Positions 1 to 8,922 are shown, numbered from the stretch's first letter. The stretch is DNA of 47,157 nucleotides from an uncultured Flavobacteriaceae bacterium (GCA_947503105.1 CANNCM010000010.1:1-47157), one strand, 5' to 3'. Notes: generated by a model not told the origin, from the letters alone. Program-made: numbers and translations.

Positions 1-16
1 AGACGCAAAGCGGGTG

Positions 17-48
17 CAAATATAAAACCCTTTTCTAATACTCACAAT
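17..48 (-). promoter_or_regulatory. Divergent promoter for a gene left of the window
   Basis: Read on the minus strand there is TATATTTG at 24-17 and ATTG at 48-45, separated by 20 bases. This fits the Bacteroidota housekeeping promoter (TTTG, 19-21 bases, TAnnTTTG). Transcription would run leftwards out of the window, so its gene is not visible. The rest of 1-245 is AT-rich intergenic DNA holding this promoter and that of thrS; I see no gene in it. Confidence 0.5.
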
Positions 49-194
49 ACTTTTTCTATTAATTTTGAAAAAAAATATGATTGTTTTTTTTTGTATTCAT
101 TTTCAAAATCATAAAATACTTAAAATGAGCTATTTACGCCAATTTTTGTGAGATAAAAATAATTTAATTTAAAAAAGAACTTATGGGATTGACT

Positions 195-226
195 ATTGTT
201 TTAGAATGGATATAAACTTATATTTG
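195..226 (+). promoter_or_regulatory. Promoter of the thrS-infC-rpmI-rplT cluster
   Basis: A perfect -7 element TATATTTG lies at 219-226, with ATTG at 195-198 as the -33 element and a 20-base spacer. The start point should fall near 232, leaving a leader of only about 14 bases before the thrS ATG at 246. So short a leader leaves no room for a T-box or other riboswitch. Confidence 0.6.
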
Positions 227-245
227 CCCTTCATATAATAATTTT

Positions 246-2186
246 ATGATACATATTACTTTACCAGATGGTAGTATTCGCTCTTACAATGAGAGTTTGA
301 CGGTATTGGATGTCGCTAAAGACATTAGTGAAGGATTTGCACGAAATGTGATTTCGGCGTCTTTTAATGATCAAGTGGTTGAAACTTCAACTGTTTTGGA
401 ATCTGACGGAACCCTTGTCTTATATACTTGGAGAGATGACAATGGAAAAAAGGCGTTTTGGCATTCTAGTTCTCACGTTTTGGCACAAGCTCTTGAAGAG
501 TTATATCCTGGTGTAAAATTATCCATTGGCCCTGCTATTGAAAATGGTTTTTATTATGATGTAGATTTAGGTGATAGATCTATTTCTGATAAAGACTTCA
601 AAGCTATTGAAGATAAAATGCTTGAAATTGCTCGGGAGAAACACGATTTTAAAATGAAGTCTGTTTCTAAAGCCGATGCATTACATAAATATAAGAAAGA
701 AGGCAACGAATATAAAGTAGAGTTGATTGAAAATCTAACTGATGGTGATATTACTTTTTGTGATCATTCTTCATTTACAGATTTGTGTCGTGGTGGACAC
801 ATCCCAAACACAGGAATTATTAAAGCAGTAAAGATATTGAGTGTTGCTGGCGCCTACTGGCGAGGGGATGAAAACAACACACAGTTGACTCGTGTTTATG
901 GCACTTCTTTTCCAAAGCAAAAAGAATTAAAAGAATATTTAGAACTTTTAGAAGAAGCCAAAAAACGTGACCATAGAAAATTAGGTAAGCAACTAGAATT
1001 ATTTACGTTTTCGAAAAAAGTAGGTCAAGGTCTTCCCTTGTGGCTACCCAATGGGGCTGCATTACGTTCGAGATTAGAAGATTTCTTGAAAAAAGCTCAG
1101 GTTAAAGCAGGCTATGAAATGGTAGTAACTCCACATATAGGTCAAAAAGAGCTGTATGTCACTTCTGGGCATTATGAGAAATATGGAGAAGACAGTTTTC
1201 AACCTATTCGTACACCAAAAGCTGATGAAGAGTTTTTGTTAAAACCGATGAATTGCCCTCATCATTGCGAGATCTATAATGCAAAACCTTTTAGTTATAA
1301 AGAATTACCTAAGCGTTATGCTGAATTTGGTACAGTGTATAGATATGAACAAAGTGGAGAACTACATGGATTAACAAGAGTTCGTGGTTTTACGCAAGAT
1401 GATGCCCATATTTTTTGTACCTCAGATCAGTTAGATGACGAATTCAAAAATGTAATTGATCTTGTTTTGTACGTCTTTGGTTCGCTTGGATTTGAGAATT
1501 TTACAGCACAAGTTTCTGTTCGTGATTTGGAAACGCCAGAAAAATACATCGGTTCGGTTGAGAATTGGGAAAAAGCAGAACAAGCCATTATTAATGCTGC
1601 AGAGGATAAAGGATTAGATTATGTGATTGAACCTGGAGAGGCTGCTTTTTATGGTCCAAAATTAGATTTTATGGTCAAAGATGCGCTTGGTAGAAGTTGG
1701 CAATTGGGGACTATCCAAGTCGATTATAATTTGCCTGATCGATTCGATCTAACTTATAAAGGTTCTGATAATGAACTCCATAGACCAATAATGATTCATC
1801 GTGCACCGTTTGGAAGTATGGAACGATTTGTGGCCATTTTACTGGAACATACAGGAGGAAATTTCCCTCTTTGGCTGATGCCAGAGCAGGTTTCAATCTT
1901 GACAATCAGTGAAAAATATGAGAAATACGCCGAAAAAGTTTTAAATTTGTTAGAAAATAACGAAATTCGCGCCCTCATTGATAATAGGAATGAAACCATG
2001 GGTAAGAAAATTCGGGATGCCGAAATGAAAAAAATACCGTTCATGATTATTGTTGGTGAGCAAGAGGAAAACACAGAAACTCTCTCTGTACGCCAACATG
2101 GCGGTGAAGATTTAGGAAGCCTTAGTGTGACTGAATTTTCAAAAATCATTGAGGATGAAATAAGTAAGACCTTAAAACAATTTTAG
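246..2186 (+). CDS. thrS: Threonine--tRNA ligase
   Basis: Charges tRNA-Thr with threonine in the cytosol. At 646 residues it has the full bacterial length. Domains in order: an N-terminal TGS domain (about 1-62), the second additional editing domain opening with the HSSSH motif (about residue 75), the class II catalytic core with the zinc-site motif MNCPHH (about 340), and a C-terminal anticodon-binding domain (about 550-646). The ATG at 246 sits just behind a good promoter. It is the first gene of a co-directional cluster with infC, rpmI and rplT, an order common in bacteria. The family assignment is secure. Confidence 0.98.
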   Translation: MIHITLPDGSIRSYNESLTVLDVAKDISEGFARNVISASFNDQVVETSTVLESDGTLVLYTWRDDNGKKAFWHSSSHVLAQALEELYPGVKLSIGPAIENGFYYDVDLGDRSISDKDFKAIEDKMLEIAREKHDFKMKSVSKADALHKYKKEGNEYKVELIENLTDGDITFCDHSSFTDLCRGGHIPNTGIIKAVKILSVAGAYWRGDENNTQLTRVYGTSFPKQKELKEYLELLEEAKKRDHRKLGKQLELFTFSKKVGQGLPLWLPNGAALRSRLEDFLKKAQVKAGYEMVVTPHIGQKELYVTSGHYEKYGEDSFQPIRTPKADEEFLLKPMNCPHHCEIYNAKPFSYKELPKRYAEFGTVYRYEQSGELHGLTRVRGFTQDDAHIFCTSDQLDDEFKNVIDLVLYVFGSLGFENFTAQVSVRDLETPEKYIGSVENWEKAEQAIINAAEDKGLDYVIEPGEAAFYGPKLDFMVKDALGRSWQLGTIQVDYNLPDRFDLTYKGSDNELHRPIMIHRAPFGSMERFVAILLEHTGGNFPLWLMPEQVSILTISEKYEKYAEKVLNLLENNEIRALIDNRNETMGKKIRDAEMKKIPFMIIVGEQEENTETLSVRQHGGEDLGSLSVTEFSKIIEDEISKTLKQF

Positions 2187-2206
2187 TTTAATTAAAACAG
2201 AAAGTC

Positions 2207-2761
2207 ATAGCAATACGTAGAAGAAGAAGCAGAGGCCCAATGCGGGTCATCAAACAAGACAAGCACCGCATCAACAGAAAGATTACTGCTGAAGAGCTGC
2301 GCTTGGTTGGAGACAATGTAGAAATTGGCGTGTATTCACTCGCACAAGCTCTTGCCATAGCAAATGAGCAAGGTTTAGATCTTGTAGAAATTTCTCCAAA
2401 AGCTGTTCCTCCTGTATGTAAAGTTATGGACTATAAAAAGTTTCTTTACGAACAAAAGAAACGAGAAAAAGCGTTGAAATCCAAAGCTGCAAAAGTTGTT
2501 GTTAAGGAAATACGTTTTGGGCCAAATACAGATGACCACGATTACAACTTCAAGAAAAAACACGCAGAAAAGTTTTTGAAAGAAGGCGCAAAATTGAAAG
2601 CATTTGTATTTTTTAAAGGACGTTCTATTATTTTTAAAGAGCAAGGACAAATCTTATTGTTGCGTTTAGCACAAGACTTGGAAGCCCTTGGAAAAGTAGA
2701 ACAAATGCCAAAATTGGAGGGTAAACGAATGATTATGTTTATTGCACCAATCAAAAAATAA
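2207..2761 (+). CDS. infC: Translation initiation factor IF-3, probable ATA start
   Basis: IF-3 binds the 30S subunit, prevents premature 50S joining and checks start-codon and initiator-tRNA pairing. The first ATG in frame is at 2240 (173 residues). The frame stays open upstream to a stop at 2189-2191, and the 11 codons from ATA 2207 encode a basic stretch reading (M)[10 protein letters not shown], the type of N-terminus I recall for Bacteroidota IF-3. No ATG, GTG or TTG lies in that stretch, so ATA at 2207 (184 residues) is the likely start, with the A-rich CAGAAAG just before it. Many infC genes use rare start codons such as AUU, which lets IF-3 repress its own synthesis. N- and C-terminal IF-3 domains are both complete. 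If the rare start is wrong, the gene begins at 2240. Confidence 0.93.
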   Translation: MAIRRRRSRGPMRVIKQDKHRINRKITAEELRLVGDNVEIGVYSLAQALAIANEQGLDLVEISPKAVPPVCKVMDYKKFLYEQKKREKALKSKAAKVVVKEIRFGPNTDDHDYNFKKKHAEKFLKEGAKLKAFVFFKGRSIIFKEQGQILLLRLAQDLEALGKVEQMPKLEGKRMIMFIAPIKK

Positions 2762-2794
2762 AATAAAAGCGAATAACTAAATAAAAAGCAGAAC

Positions 2795-2992
2795 ATGCCA
2801 AAAATGAAAACAAAATCTAGTGCCAAAAAACGCTTCAAGCTAACTGGCTCTGGAAAAATCAAAAGAAAGCATGCGTTTAAAAGCCACATTCTAACGAAGA
2901 AGTCTAAAAAACGTAAGCTTGCCCTCACACACAGTACTTTGGTACACGAGAGTGACGAGGCCAACATCAAACAACAATTACGCTTAAAGTAA
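2795..2992 (+). CDS. rpmI: 50S ribosomal protein L35
   Basis: A small, very basic ribosomal protein of 65 residues, the usual length, starting [14 protein letters not shown], which is typical of L35. It follows infC by 33 bases and precedes rplT by 99 bases, the conserved infC-rpmI-rplT order. Its stop codon lies inside an 11-bp stem-loop, annotated separately. Confidence 0.97.
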   Translation: MPKMKTKSSAKKRFKLTGSGKIKRKHAFKSHILTKKSKKRKLALTHSTLVHESDEANIKQQLRLK

Positions 2993-3002
2993 GCGTAATT
3001 TT
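2976..3002 (+). promoter_or_regulatory. Stem-loop over the rpmI stop codon
   Basis: AATTACGCTTA (2976-2986) and TAAGCGTAATT (2990-3000) are perfectly complementary over 11 bp with a three-base AAG loop. The right arm contains the rpmI stop TAA (2990-2992). Only three T follow the loop-distal arm (2999-3002 region), so it looks more like a processing, stability or regulatory element between rpmI and rplT than a full terminator. Function is inferred. Confidence 0.5.
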
Positions 3003-3091
3003 AGGTAAACATTAATTTTTAACCATGGAGTTTGGCCAATAAAAGATTCTAAAACAGATTTGGAACGCCAACTACAAAAAAGAGAAACATT

Positions 3092-3436
3092 ATGCCAAGA
3101 TCAGTAAATTCAGTGGCCAAAAGAGCCCGCAGAAAAAAAGTCCTAAAACAAGCCAAAGGTTATTTTGGGCGACGTAAAAATGTGTGGACTGTTGCAAAAA
3201 ATGCAGTAGATAAAGCCATGCTTTATGCCTACAGAGACCGTAGAAACAAGAAAAGAACTTTCCGTGCGTTATGGATCATGCGAATCAACGCAGGGGCAAG
3301 ACTACACGGAATGTCTTATTCACAATTTATGGGGAAACTCAAAGCTAATAATATTGACCTCAACCGTAAGGTTTTGGCCGACTTAGCCATGAATGACCCA
3401 AAAGCTTTTGAAGCTATTATAAATAAAATTAAATAG
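3092..3436 (+). CDS. rplT: 50S ribosomal protein L20
   Basis: L20 binds 23S rRNA early in 50S assembly. It has 114 residues, is very basic at the N-terminus ([30 protein letters not shown] region) and carries the conserved central motif [13 protein letters not shown] followed by the globular C-terminal RNA-binding domain. In other phyla L20 represses its own operon by binding leader mRNA; the 99-base spacer after rpmI could hold such a site, but I cannot recognise a known L20 leader. A strong terminator follows. Confidence 0.98.
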   Translation: MPRSVNSVAKRARRKKVLKQAKGYFGRRKNVWTVAKNAVDKAMLYAYRDRRNKKRTFRALWIMRINAGARLHGMSYSQFMGKLKANNIDLNRKVLADLAMNDPKAFEAIINKIK

Positions 3437-3474
3437 GGCAACTGCCTGATTAAGAACCAATTATTCGCTATAAG

Positions 3475-3502
3475 AAGCCCACTCTGCAGAGTGGGCTTTT
3501 TT
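3475..3502 (+). terminator. Rho-independent terminator after rplT
   Basis: A perfect 24-base inverted repeat (3475-3498, centre CTGCAG) gives a 10-bp GC-containing stem with a TGCA loop and runs directly into T residues to 3502. It ends the translation cluster. The convergent DUF4197 gene stops at 3514, so the hairpin may also stop transcripts from that side, although the T-run there is poor. Confidence 0.9.
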
Positions 3503-3513
3503 AATTTATGGAT

Positions 3514-4215
3514 TTAATCCTGAAGAGCAAAAACACGTTTCAATAAATCTGTAGTCCTCGTATGTAGTTTTGTTCTAATATTCTCCTCCTCTATTTCAAT
3601 CATTTTATAAACACCTTTTAGTGTTTCTCCTGTAACATAGGCTGTCAAATCTGTTGTAATTTCTTTTGCAAATGGTAAACTATTGTAGTTTTGAATTAAA
3701 TTACTCCAAATTTTATCGGCGCCAACCTTTGAAAAAGAACGCTCAATAACAGGTTGAAATTTCTGATATAATGCGGCTTCCGTCTGTTGTTTCAAATAGT
3801 GTGTTGCGGCATTATTCCCTCCCAATAAAATAGATTTAACATCTGTAAAAGTGATGTTTTTTATAGCTGATATAAATATTGGTGTTGCTTCTTTAACGGC
3901 GTCTTCTGCCGCACGATTCAAAACTCTCAAACCTTCGTCTGCAACTTTACTCAATCCAATATCTCGCATGACATTATCTACTTTTCTGAGGTCTTCTGGA
4001 AGTAATATTTTGACCAGCTCGTTTTTAAAAAATCCGTCTTTTTGCGTAAGTTTTTGAACTTGTCTATCAATACCAAAGTGCAGAGCTTCACGAAGTCCAC
4101 TGGCTATCATATCTGTGTTATTTTCTTTACTCTGGGGTAATTGATTTACGACCTGTTGAAGCTCAGCACAAGAGCTTAAAAACACAACGACAACTAAATA
4201 TAGTAATTGTTTCAT
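3514..4215 (-). CDS. DUF4197 family lipoprotein
   Basis: The 233-residue product has a lipoprotein signal peptide ending in the lipobox LSSC (Cys16), so it should be anchored in a membrane facing the periplasm. The rest is helical and matches what I know of the DUF4197 family: an N-terminal stretch with GLREAL, a middle AAEDAVKEATPIF segment and a C-terminal YVTGETLKGVYKMIEIEEENIR segment. No catalytic motif is visible and the family has no established function. It follows the truncated haemoglobin gene by 8 bases, so it is probably the last gene of that operon. Confidence 0.85.
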   Translation of the reverse strand: MKQLLYLVVVVFLSSCAELQQVVNQLPQSKENNTDMIASGLREALHFGIDRQVQKLTQKDGFFKNELVKILLPEDLRKVDNVMRDIGLSKVADEGLRVLNRAAEDAVKEATPIFISAIKNITFTDVKSILLGGNNAATHYLKQQTEAALYQKFQPVIERSFSKVGADKIWSNLIQNYNSLPFAKEITTDLTAYVTGETLKGVYKMIEIEEENIRTKLHTRTTDLLKRVFALQD

Positions 4216-4223
4216 GTTTGTTA

Positions 4224-4604
4224 TTATTTGTTTATCTGTTCCATTTTTATGTGCATCACTGTTTTCATCAATTGCCCTCTTTCTTTAGCGCGATTGGCTA
4301 TTTCGCCCTCAAAAAAACGATCTACGGTAGCTTCCCACAACTGTACCCATTGCTCAAAATGCTGTTTGGTCAGTGATGCTTTGGCATTCAATGCGATATG
4401 TTTCATCATTGGGTTGCCTTTGTAAACTGCAGTACCTAAAAGTGCAAATTCCCAAAATTTATACATTCTTGGTAAATGATCATCCCAATTTACTTTGGCC
4501 ACATCAGTAAAAATATAGCCAATAGTAGCATCAGATTTGACCGAGTTATAGAAGGTGTCAACAAGTATTTTTATGTCATTCGGAGTAGAAATATCTTTTT
4601 GCAT
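4224..4604 (-). CDS. Group III truncated haemoglobin
   Basis: A 126-residue globin of the 2-over-2 fold, group III. Aligned by eye with Campylobacter Ctb, Tyr19 falls at B10, His43 at E7 and His69 (in GNPMMKHIAL) at the proximal F8 haem-ligand position; the conserved Trp of helix G lies in HFEQWVQLW. Group III globins bind O2 and NO and are tied to nitrosative stress or microaerobic growth, though their reactions are mostly unproven. It lies 10 bases behind the cupin gene and 8 bases ahead of the DUF4197 lipoprotein gene, which suggests one transcript. Confidence 0.9.
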   Translation of the reverse strand: MQKDISTPNDIKILVDTFYNSVKSDATIGYIFTDVAKVNWDDHLPRMYKFWEFALLGTAVYKGNPMMKHIALNAKASLTKQHFEQWVQLWEATVDRFFEGEIANRAKERGQLMKTVMHIKMEQINK

Positions 4605-4614
4605 AATGTCTTTT

Positions 4615-4902
4615 TTATCCAGTAATAATTAAAAATTCTGCAACATTTATTGCGATAATTTGATGCATTTCGTCTGTAGGAATGTTATACTCTTCTAGGT
4701 GATGAATTTGTTTAATTTGCCTAAGAGAGCGGTATTCAATAGTACCTTTCACAACAAAAATTTTTACTCTTTCTTGAGCTTTATGCCTTTCTAAAGTTGC
4801 ATCTGGTTGAAGTGTTACTAAAATAACTTTGAAATGCTTACTAGCTTGAAGAATTCGGATTTTGGGTTTGACTTTTTTTTGAAAAGAGGTCATGGTTTTC
4901 AT
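4615..4902 (-). CDS. Small cupin-domain protein
   Basis: A single-domain beta-barrel (cupin) protein of about 95 residues. Two cupin motifs are visible: a first with ERHKAQERVKIFVVKG and a second with PTDEMHQIIA, so only two His are obvious metal ligands. The frame is open to an ATG at 4929, but a -7 promoter element overlaps that codon (4927-4934). The ATG at 4902 (or 4893) is therefore the likely start. It is the first gene of a probable operon with a group III truncated haemoglobin and a DUF4197 lipoprotein. No specific substrate can be proposed. Confidence 0.75.
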   Translation of the reverse strand: MKTMTSFQKKVKPKIRILQASKHFKVILVTLQPDATLERHKAQERVKIFVVKGTIEYRSLRQIKQIHHLEEYNIPTDEMHQIIAINVAEFLIITG

Positions 4903-4926
4903 AATAATTTGGGGTTTATGTTTATA

Positions 4927-4960
4927 CAAAATTAGAAAAAAATATGAACTCTAATTCAAA
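4927..4960 (-). promoter_or_regulatory. Promoter of the cupin-globin-DUF4197 operon
   Basis: On the minus strand TTTG (4960-4957) and TAATTTTG (4934-4927) are separated by 22 bases, close to the Bacteroidota consensus. The start point would be near 4921, giving a leader of about 19 bases to the ATG at 4902. This argues against the upstream ATG at 4929. Confidence 0.45.
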
Positions 4961-4961
4961 T

Positions 4962-6236
4962 CTAGGTTTTTTGTTTTTTCTTTTTTGCGGCAGGGAATAA
5001 TACATTGTTAAGAATTAATCGATATCCTGGAGAGGTGGGATGAAGTTCTAGTTCTGTTTTGGGGTCCCCTACTCTATGCGTATAATCTTCTGGGTCGTGG
5101 CCGCCGTAAAATGTAAAAAAACCTTTCCCCTTGATGCCATGAATGTATCGCGCTTCGCTGTTGATTTTATTTTCACCCAAAATCAAAACATTAGATTTAA
5201 TTTGCGAACGTGTGTAGGCCGTTGTTTGTCCCATAAACCCTTTGACCAAGGCGGTGTGATTTTGATTGAGCATCGTTGGTATAGGATCCCACTTTGCAGA
5301 ATATTCCATCAATGCAAAATAGTCAACCTCTTTTTTAATTTGTCGTACACTAGTTTGATCTATTGAAGAAAACTCATACACATTGGGGTCACGTTCAATA
5401 GTAAATTCTTTAAAAGCAAATGTATTTGAAAAATCGAGTTGCGATTGATAATTTGGTGTTGTACCATCGCCATCAAACATAGGTTCGCAAATATCGAGCG
5501 CCTCTGCGGCGAGAGCAATATCAAAACTATCGGTGGCACTGCACATCGCAAACATAAATCCACCACCCAAAACATAGTCCTTAATTTTTTGTGCAACAGC
5601 AAGTTTTGCATCAGACACTTTAGAAAACCCTAATTCTTGCGCAAGGGTTTCTGCGCTTTGTTGTTGTTCTATATACCATGCCGCATTGCGATAGGATCTG
5701 TAAAATTTTCCATATTGTCCTGTAAAATCTTCATGATGAAGGTGTAGCCAATCATAAAGCAATAATCCATCGCCCAAAACTTCGGTATCATACACAACAT
5801 CATATGGAATTTCGGCATAGGTTAGAACTAATGTTACAGCATCGTCCCAAGGTTGCTTTCCGCTTGGCGAATAAACTGCAATTTTTGGTGCTTTTTCTAA
5901 AACAATAGCGTCCATATTTTTACTAGGGCTACCGATTTCCTCTAGAATTTCAGCTGTTTTGGAATCGCTAATGCGTTCAAAAGAAACCCCGCGAATAAGG
6001 CATTCTCTTTCGATACGGTCCGAACTTGGTATCAAAAATGCTCCTCCCCTATAATTCAACAACCATTTTACATTTTGATTTTGACTGAGTACCCAGTATG
6101 TGATCCCATACGCTTTGAGGTGGTTGGATTGCGATTGTGCATCCATAGGAATAAGAATAGAACTCGCTGATGCCTTGATGGATATCCACAACAAAAGGAT
6201 TAAATAAAAAGAGTGAAGACGTGGCGCAAATAACAT
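4962..6236 (-). CDS. Exported protein with amidotransferase-like fold, often labelled asparagine synthetase B
   Basis: The 424-residue product begins with a hydrophobic signal segment (about 5-24) ending near ASASS, so it is exported. It resembles the Bacteroidota family that databases call asparagine synthetase B, but it lacks both an N-terminal catalytic Cys of a class II glutaminase and a PP-loop ATP site, so that name is not supported. Visible features are a KIAVYSPSGKQPWDDAV segment, a GGGFMFAMCSATDSFD loop (about 225-240) and, near the C-terminus, a HGIKGKGFFTFYGGHDPEDY segment. The latter resembles the GKG-(F/Y)-GH motif of ThuA and class I amidotransferase-like folds. It starts 9 bases behind dnaB and is probably co-transcribed. 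Function unknown. Confidence 0.7.
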   Translation of the reverse strand: MLFAPRLHSFYLILLLWISIKASASSILIPMDAQSQSNHLKAYGITYWVLSQNQNVKWLLNYRGGAFLIPSSDRIERECLIRGVSFERISDSKTAEILEEIGSPSKNMDAIVLEKAPKIAVYSPSGKQPWDDAVTLVLTYAEIPYDVVYDTEVLGDGLLLYDWLHLHHEDFTGQYGKFYRSYRNAAWYIEQQQSAETLAQELGFSKVSDAKLAVAQKIKDYVLGGGFMFAMCSATDSFDIALAAEALDICEPMFDGDGTTPNYQSQLDFSNTFAFKEFTIERDPNVYEFSSIDQTSVRQIKKEVDYFALMEYSAKWDPIPTMLNQNHTALVKGFMGQTTAYTRSQIKSNVLILGENKINSEARYIHGIKGKGFFTFYGGHDPEDYTHRVGDPKTELELHPTSPGYRLILNNVLFPAAKKKKQKT

Positions 6237-6245
6237 AAACGGCTT

Positions 6246-7790
6246 TTAGTATGGTGTATCGTCGTCCGGTGGACCAAAGGCGTCGTTTGGATCAATTTGT
6301 GGAGGAGCGACATCATCTGAAAATGTATCATCATTGGCCGCTGCATTCATTTTTGAGTGAAACTCTGAATCAAAGGGAGAGTCAAAATTATCCAGATTAT
6401 CAAATTTCCCTAAATGGCCAATAAATTTCAAACGGATATTATCCAAACCACCATTTCTGTGTTTTGCAATTATAAATTCTGCTTGACCTTCACACGGCGT
6501 ATGCTCTTCATCATCCCATTCTTCAATTTTGTAATATTCTGGGCGATAAATAAAAGATACAATATCTGCATCTTGCTCAATGGCTCCGGATTCTCTCAAA
6601 TCGGAAAGTAGCGGACGTTTGCTTCCTCCTCTTGTTTCTACAGCTCTAGAAAGCTGTGAAAGAGCAATAACAGGTACGCTCAGTTCTTTTGCCAAAGCCT
6701 TCAGATTTCTGGAAATCATAGAAATTTCTTGCTCACGATTTCCTGTTTTTTGGCTACCGCCTGCTGTCATCAATTGCAAATAATCTACAATAATGAGTTT
6801 GATCCCATTTTGTGAAGCCAATCGGCGGGCTTTTGCTCGTAAATCAAAAATAGACAAAGAGGGTGTGTCATCGATATAAAGGGGTGCTTTTTCTAGTGAC
6901 TTTACTTTTACATTAAGCTGCTCCCACTCGTGTTTTTCGAGTTTTCCTGTTCTCAATTTTTCTGAACTTAAACCTGTTTCCGAAGAAATTAAACGCGTAA
7001 TGAGCTGTACGGATGACATTTCCAAAGAAAAGAATGCAACTGGAATATTCTGATTGACTGCAATATTGCGTGCCATAGAAAGCGTTAGTGCTGTTTTTCC
7101 CATCCCTGGACGAGCTGCAACAATAATCAAATCACTTTCTTGCCAACCCGATGTGAGTTGATCAACTTTGTCAAATCCAGAGGGAATGCCACTAAGTCCT
7201 TCTTTGTTTGAAATTTCTTCAATTTTCTTTTTGGCCTGAAATACTAAATCTTGTGCCGTTTCTGTGGATTTTTTGATGTTTCCTTGAGTGACATCATATA
7301 GCTTAGATTCTGCTTTATCTAAAAGATCGAACACATCTTTGGTTTCATCAAAAGAATCTTCAATAATTTCGTTTGAAATTTTAATCAAGCTCCGTTGAAT
7401 AAATTTTTGTAATATAATTCGGGCATGAAACTCAATATGGGCCGACGATGACACTTTTTGAGTAAGCCCGATTAAGTAGAAATCGCCACCGACAATATCA
7501 AGTTTTTGATTTTTTCTTAGTTTGGATGACACTGTCAAAAGATCTATGGGCTGACTGCTTTCAAAAAGCTGAAGAATGGCTTCAAAAATATGTTGATGCG
7601 CTTCTTTGTAAAAGGATTCAATACTGAGAATGTCGATGACTTCATCTACACCCTTTTTATCGATCATCATCGCACCCAAAACAACTTCCTCCAAATCAAT
7701 GGCTTGAGGTGGAATTTTCCCTTGCTCTAAGCTAATGACATTGGGTCTATTGGTTTGTTGATATCCTTTAAAAGCTTCTGGTTGTTTCAT
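6246..7790 (-). CDS. dnaB: Replicative DNA helicase DnaB
   Basis: Hexameric helicase that unwinds DNA at the replication fork. At 514 residues it has the usual length plus an acidic, Pro/Asp-rich C-terminal tail. The N-terminal DnaG-interacting domain (about 25-130) and a linker precede the RecA-type motor, which carries Walker A (ARPGMGKTA, about 232-240) and Walker B (LIIVDYLQL, about 335). No intein is present. It is followed after 9 bases by the exported amidotransferase-like gene. Upstream lies a 150-base spacer with two DnaA-box-like repeats. Confidence 0.97.
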   Translation of the reverse strand: MKQPEAFKGYQQTNRPNVISLEQGKIPPQAIDLEEVVLGAMMIDKKGVDEVIDILSIESFYKEAHQHIFEAILQLFESSQPIDLLTVSSKLRKNQKLDIVGGDFYLIGLTQKVSSSAHIEFHARIILQKFIQRSLIKISNEIIEDSFDETKDVFDLLDKAESKLYDVTQGNIKKSTETAQDLVFQAKKKIEEISNKEGLSGIPSGFDKVDQLTSGWQESDLIIVAARPGMGKTALTLSMARNIAVNQNIPVAFFSLEMSSVQLITRLISSETGLSSEKLRTGKLEKHEWEQLNVKVKSLEKAPLYIDDTPSLSIFDLRAKARRLASQNGIKLIIVDYLQLMTAGGSQKTGNREQEISMISRNLKALAKELSVPVIALSQLSRAVETRGGSKRPLLSDLRESGAIEQDADIVSFIYRPEYYKIEEWDDEEHTPCEGQAEFIIAKHRNGGLDNIRLKFIGHLGKFDNLDNFDSPFDSEFHSKMNAAANDDTFSDDVAPPQIDPNDAFGPPDDDTPY

Positions 7791-7859
7791 AATAACGAAT
7801 GTACATAAAAAATGAATGTCTTAATCAAAAAGATGTACAATAAGACTTAACAAAATAGA

Positions 7860-7888
7860 TGTTGATAAGTAAAAAAAAATGTTGATAA
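7860..7888 (-). repeat. Pair of DnaA-box-like repeats upstream of dnaB
   Basis: TGTTGATAA occurs at 7860-7868 and again at 7880-7888, 20 bases apart, which places both on one face of the helix. It differs at one position from the classical DnaA box TGTGGATAA. The repeats sit 70-98 bases before the dnaB start. A role in DnaA control of dnaB is inferred only, and AT-rich chance repeats are possible. Confidence 0.3.
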
Positions 7889-7940
7889 TGGTTCAAAAAA
7901 AAGCTCAGGGCTTGGTTTGAATTTTTATCACAAGAAAATA

Positions 7941-8894
7941 TTAGTCTTTATAAACGCCCATTTGCGCATATTTATCCATGCGCTGCTCTACTAATGCATT
8001 TGATGAGAGTGCATTTAATTCATCAAAAGACTTTAAAATTGCTGTTTCTATAGCCGCATATGTTTTTTCTCGATCTTTGTGTGCACCCCCAAGAGGTTCT
8101 TTCACAATTTGATCAACAAGCTTCATACGCTTCATGTCTTTTGCTGTAAGTTTTAATGCTTCTGCTGCTTGCTCTTTGTATTCCCAACTTCTCCAAAGTA
8201 TGGAAGAACAGGATTCTGGAGAAATCACAGAATACCATGTATTTTCGAGCATTAGAACTCTATCGCCAACCCCTATTCCCAAAGCACCACCAGAAGCACC
8301 TTCGCCTATGATCACTGTAATGATTGGAACTTTTAATCGTGTCATTTCTAGAATGTTACGAGCAATAGCTTCACCTTGACCACGCTCTTCTGCCTCCAGA
8401 CCCGGGTAGGCACCTGGTGTGTCAATAAGGGTGACTACAGGAATTCCAAATTTCTCTGCTGATTTCATCAATCGCAATGCTTTTCTGTACCCCTCCGGAT
8501 TGGCCATTCCAAAGTTTCTATATTGTCGTGTTTTGGTATTATATCCTTTTTGTTGACCGATAAACATAAAACTTTGATGACCAATTTTCCCTAAACCACC
8601 AATCATCGCTTTATCGTCTTTATACCCGCGATCGCCGTGCAACTCTAAAAATGTTCCTTTGGTAAGCGCATTGATATAATCGAGAGTATAAGGTCTGTTG
8701 GGATGGCGCGAAAGTTGAACGCGTTGCCAAGGTGTTAGGTTTTTATATATATCCTTTTTGGTGTCTTCTAGTTTTTTTTGAATCTGTGTACAAGTTTCAG
8801 AAACATCCACATCACTTTCTTTACCAATGACTTGGCATTTTTGAAGCTGATCTTCTAGCTCCTTTATTGGTAATTCAAACTCTAAATATTCCAT
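7941..8894 (-). CDS. accA: Acetyl-CoA carboxylase carboxyltransferase subunit alpha
   Basis: With AccD it forms the carboxyltransferase that moves CO2 from carboxybiotin to acetyl-CoA, the first step of fatty acid synthesis. Its 317 residues are the normal length. The N-terminal helical segment (about 1-60) leads to a crotonase-type core with [32 protein letters not shown] and the oxyanion-hole region [15 protein letters not shown]. The gene has its own probable promoter and lies 150 bases upstream of dnaB. Confidence 0.97.
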   Translation of the reverse strand: MEYLEFELPIKELEDQLQKCQVIGKESDVDVSETCTQIQKKLEDTKKDIYKNLTPWQRVQLSRHPNRPYTLDYINALTKGTFLELHGDRGYKDDKAMIGGLGKIGHQSFMFIGQQKGYNTKTRQYRNFGMANPEGYRKALRLMKSAEKFGIPVVTLIDTPGAYPGLEAEERGQGEAIARNILEMTRLKVPIITVIIGEGASGGALGIGVGDRVLMLENTWYSVISPESCSSILWRSWEYKEQAAEALKLTAKDMKRMKLVDQIVKEPLGGAHKDREKTYAAIETAILKSFDELNALSSNALVEQRMDKYAQMGVYKD

Positions 8895-8922
8895 AAATGA
8901 TAATAATTGGTTAGTGGGTGTA

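Noticed and set aside
232-245. T-box or threonine attenuator before thrS
   Set aside because: The predicted leader is only about 14 bases, too short for any such element.
1796-2970. Minus-strand open frames of 117, 91 and 142 codons opposite thrS, infC and rpmI
   Set aside because: They lie opposite highly conserved genes, have Cys/Phe-rich compositions typical of antisense frames and resemble no protein family.
4962-6236. Calling this gene asparagine synthetase B (asnB)
   Set aside because: The product is exported and lacks the N-terminal Cys glutaminase and ATP-pyrophosphatase motifs of that enzyme.
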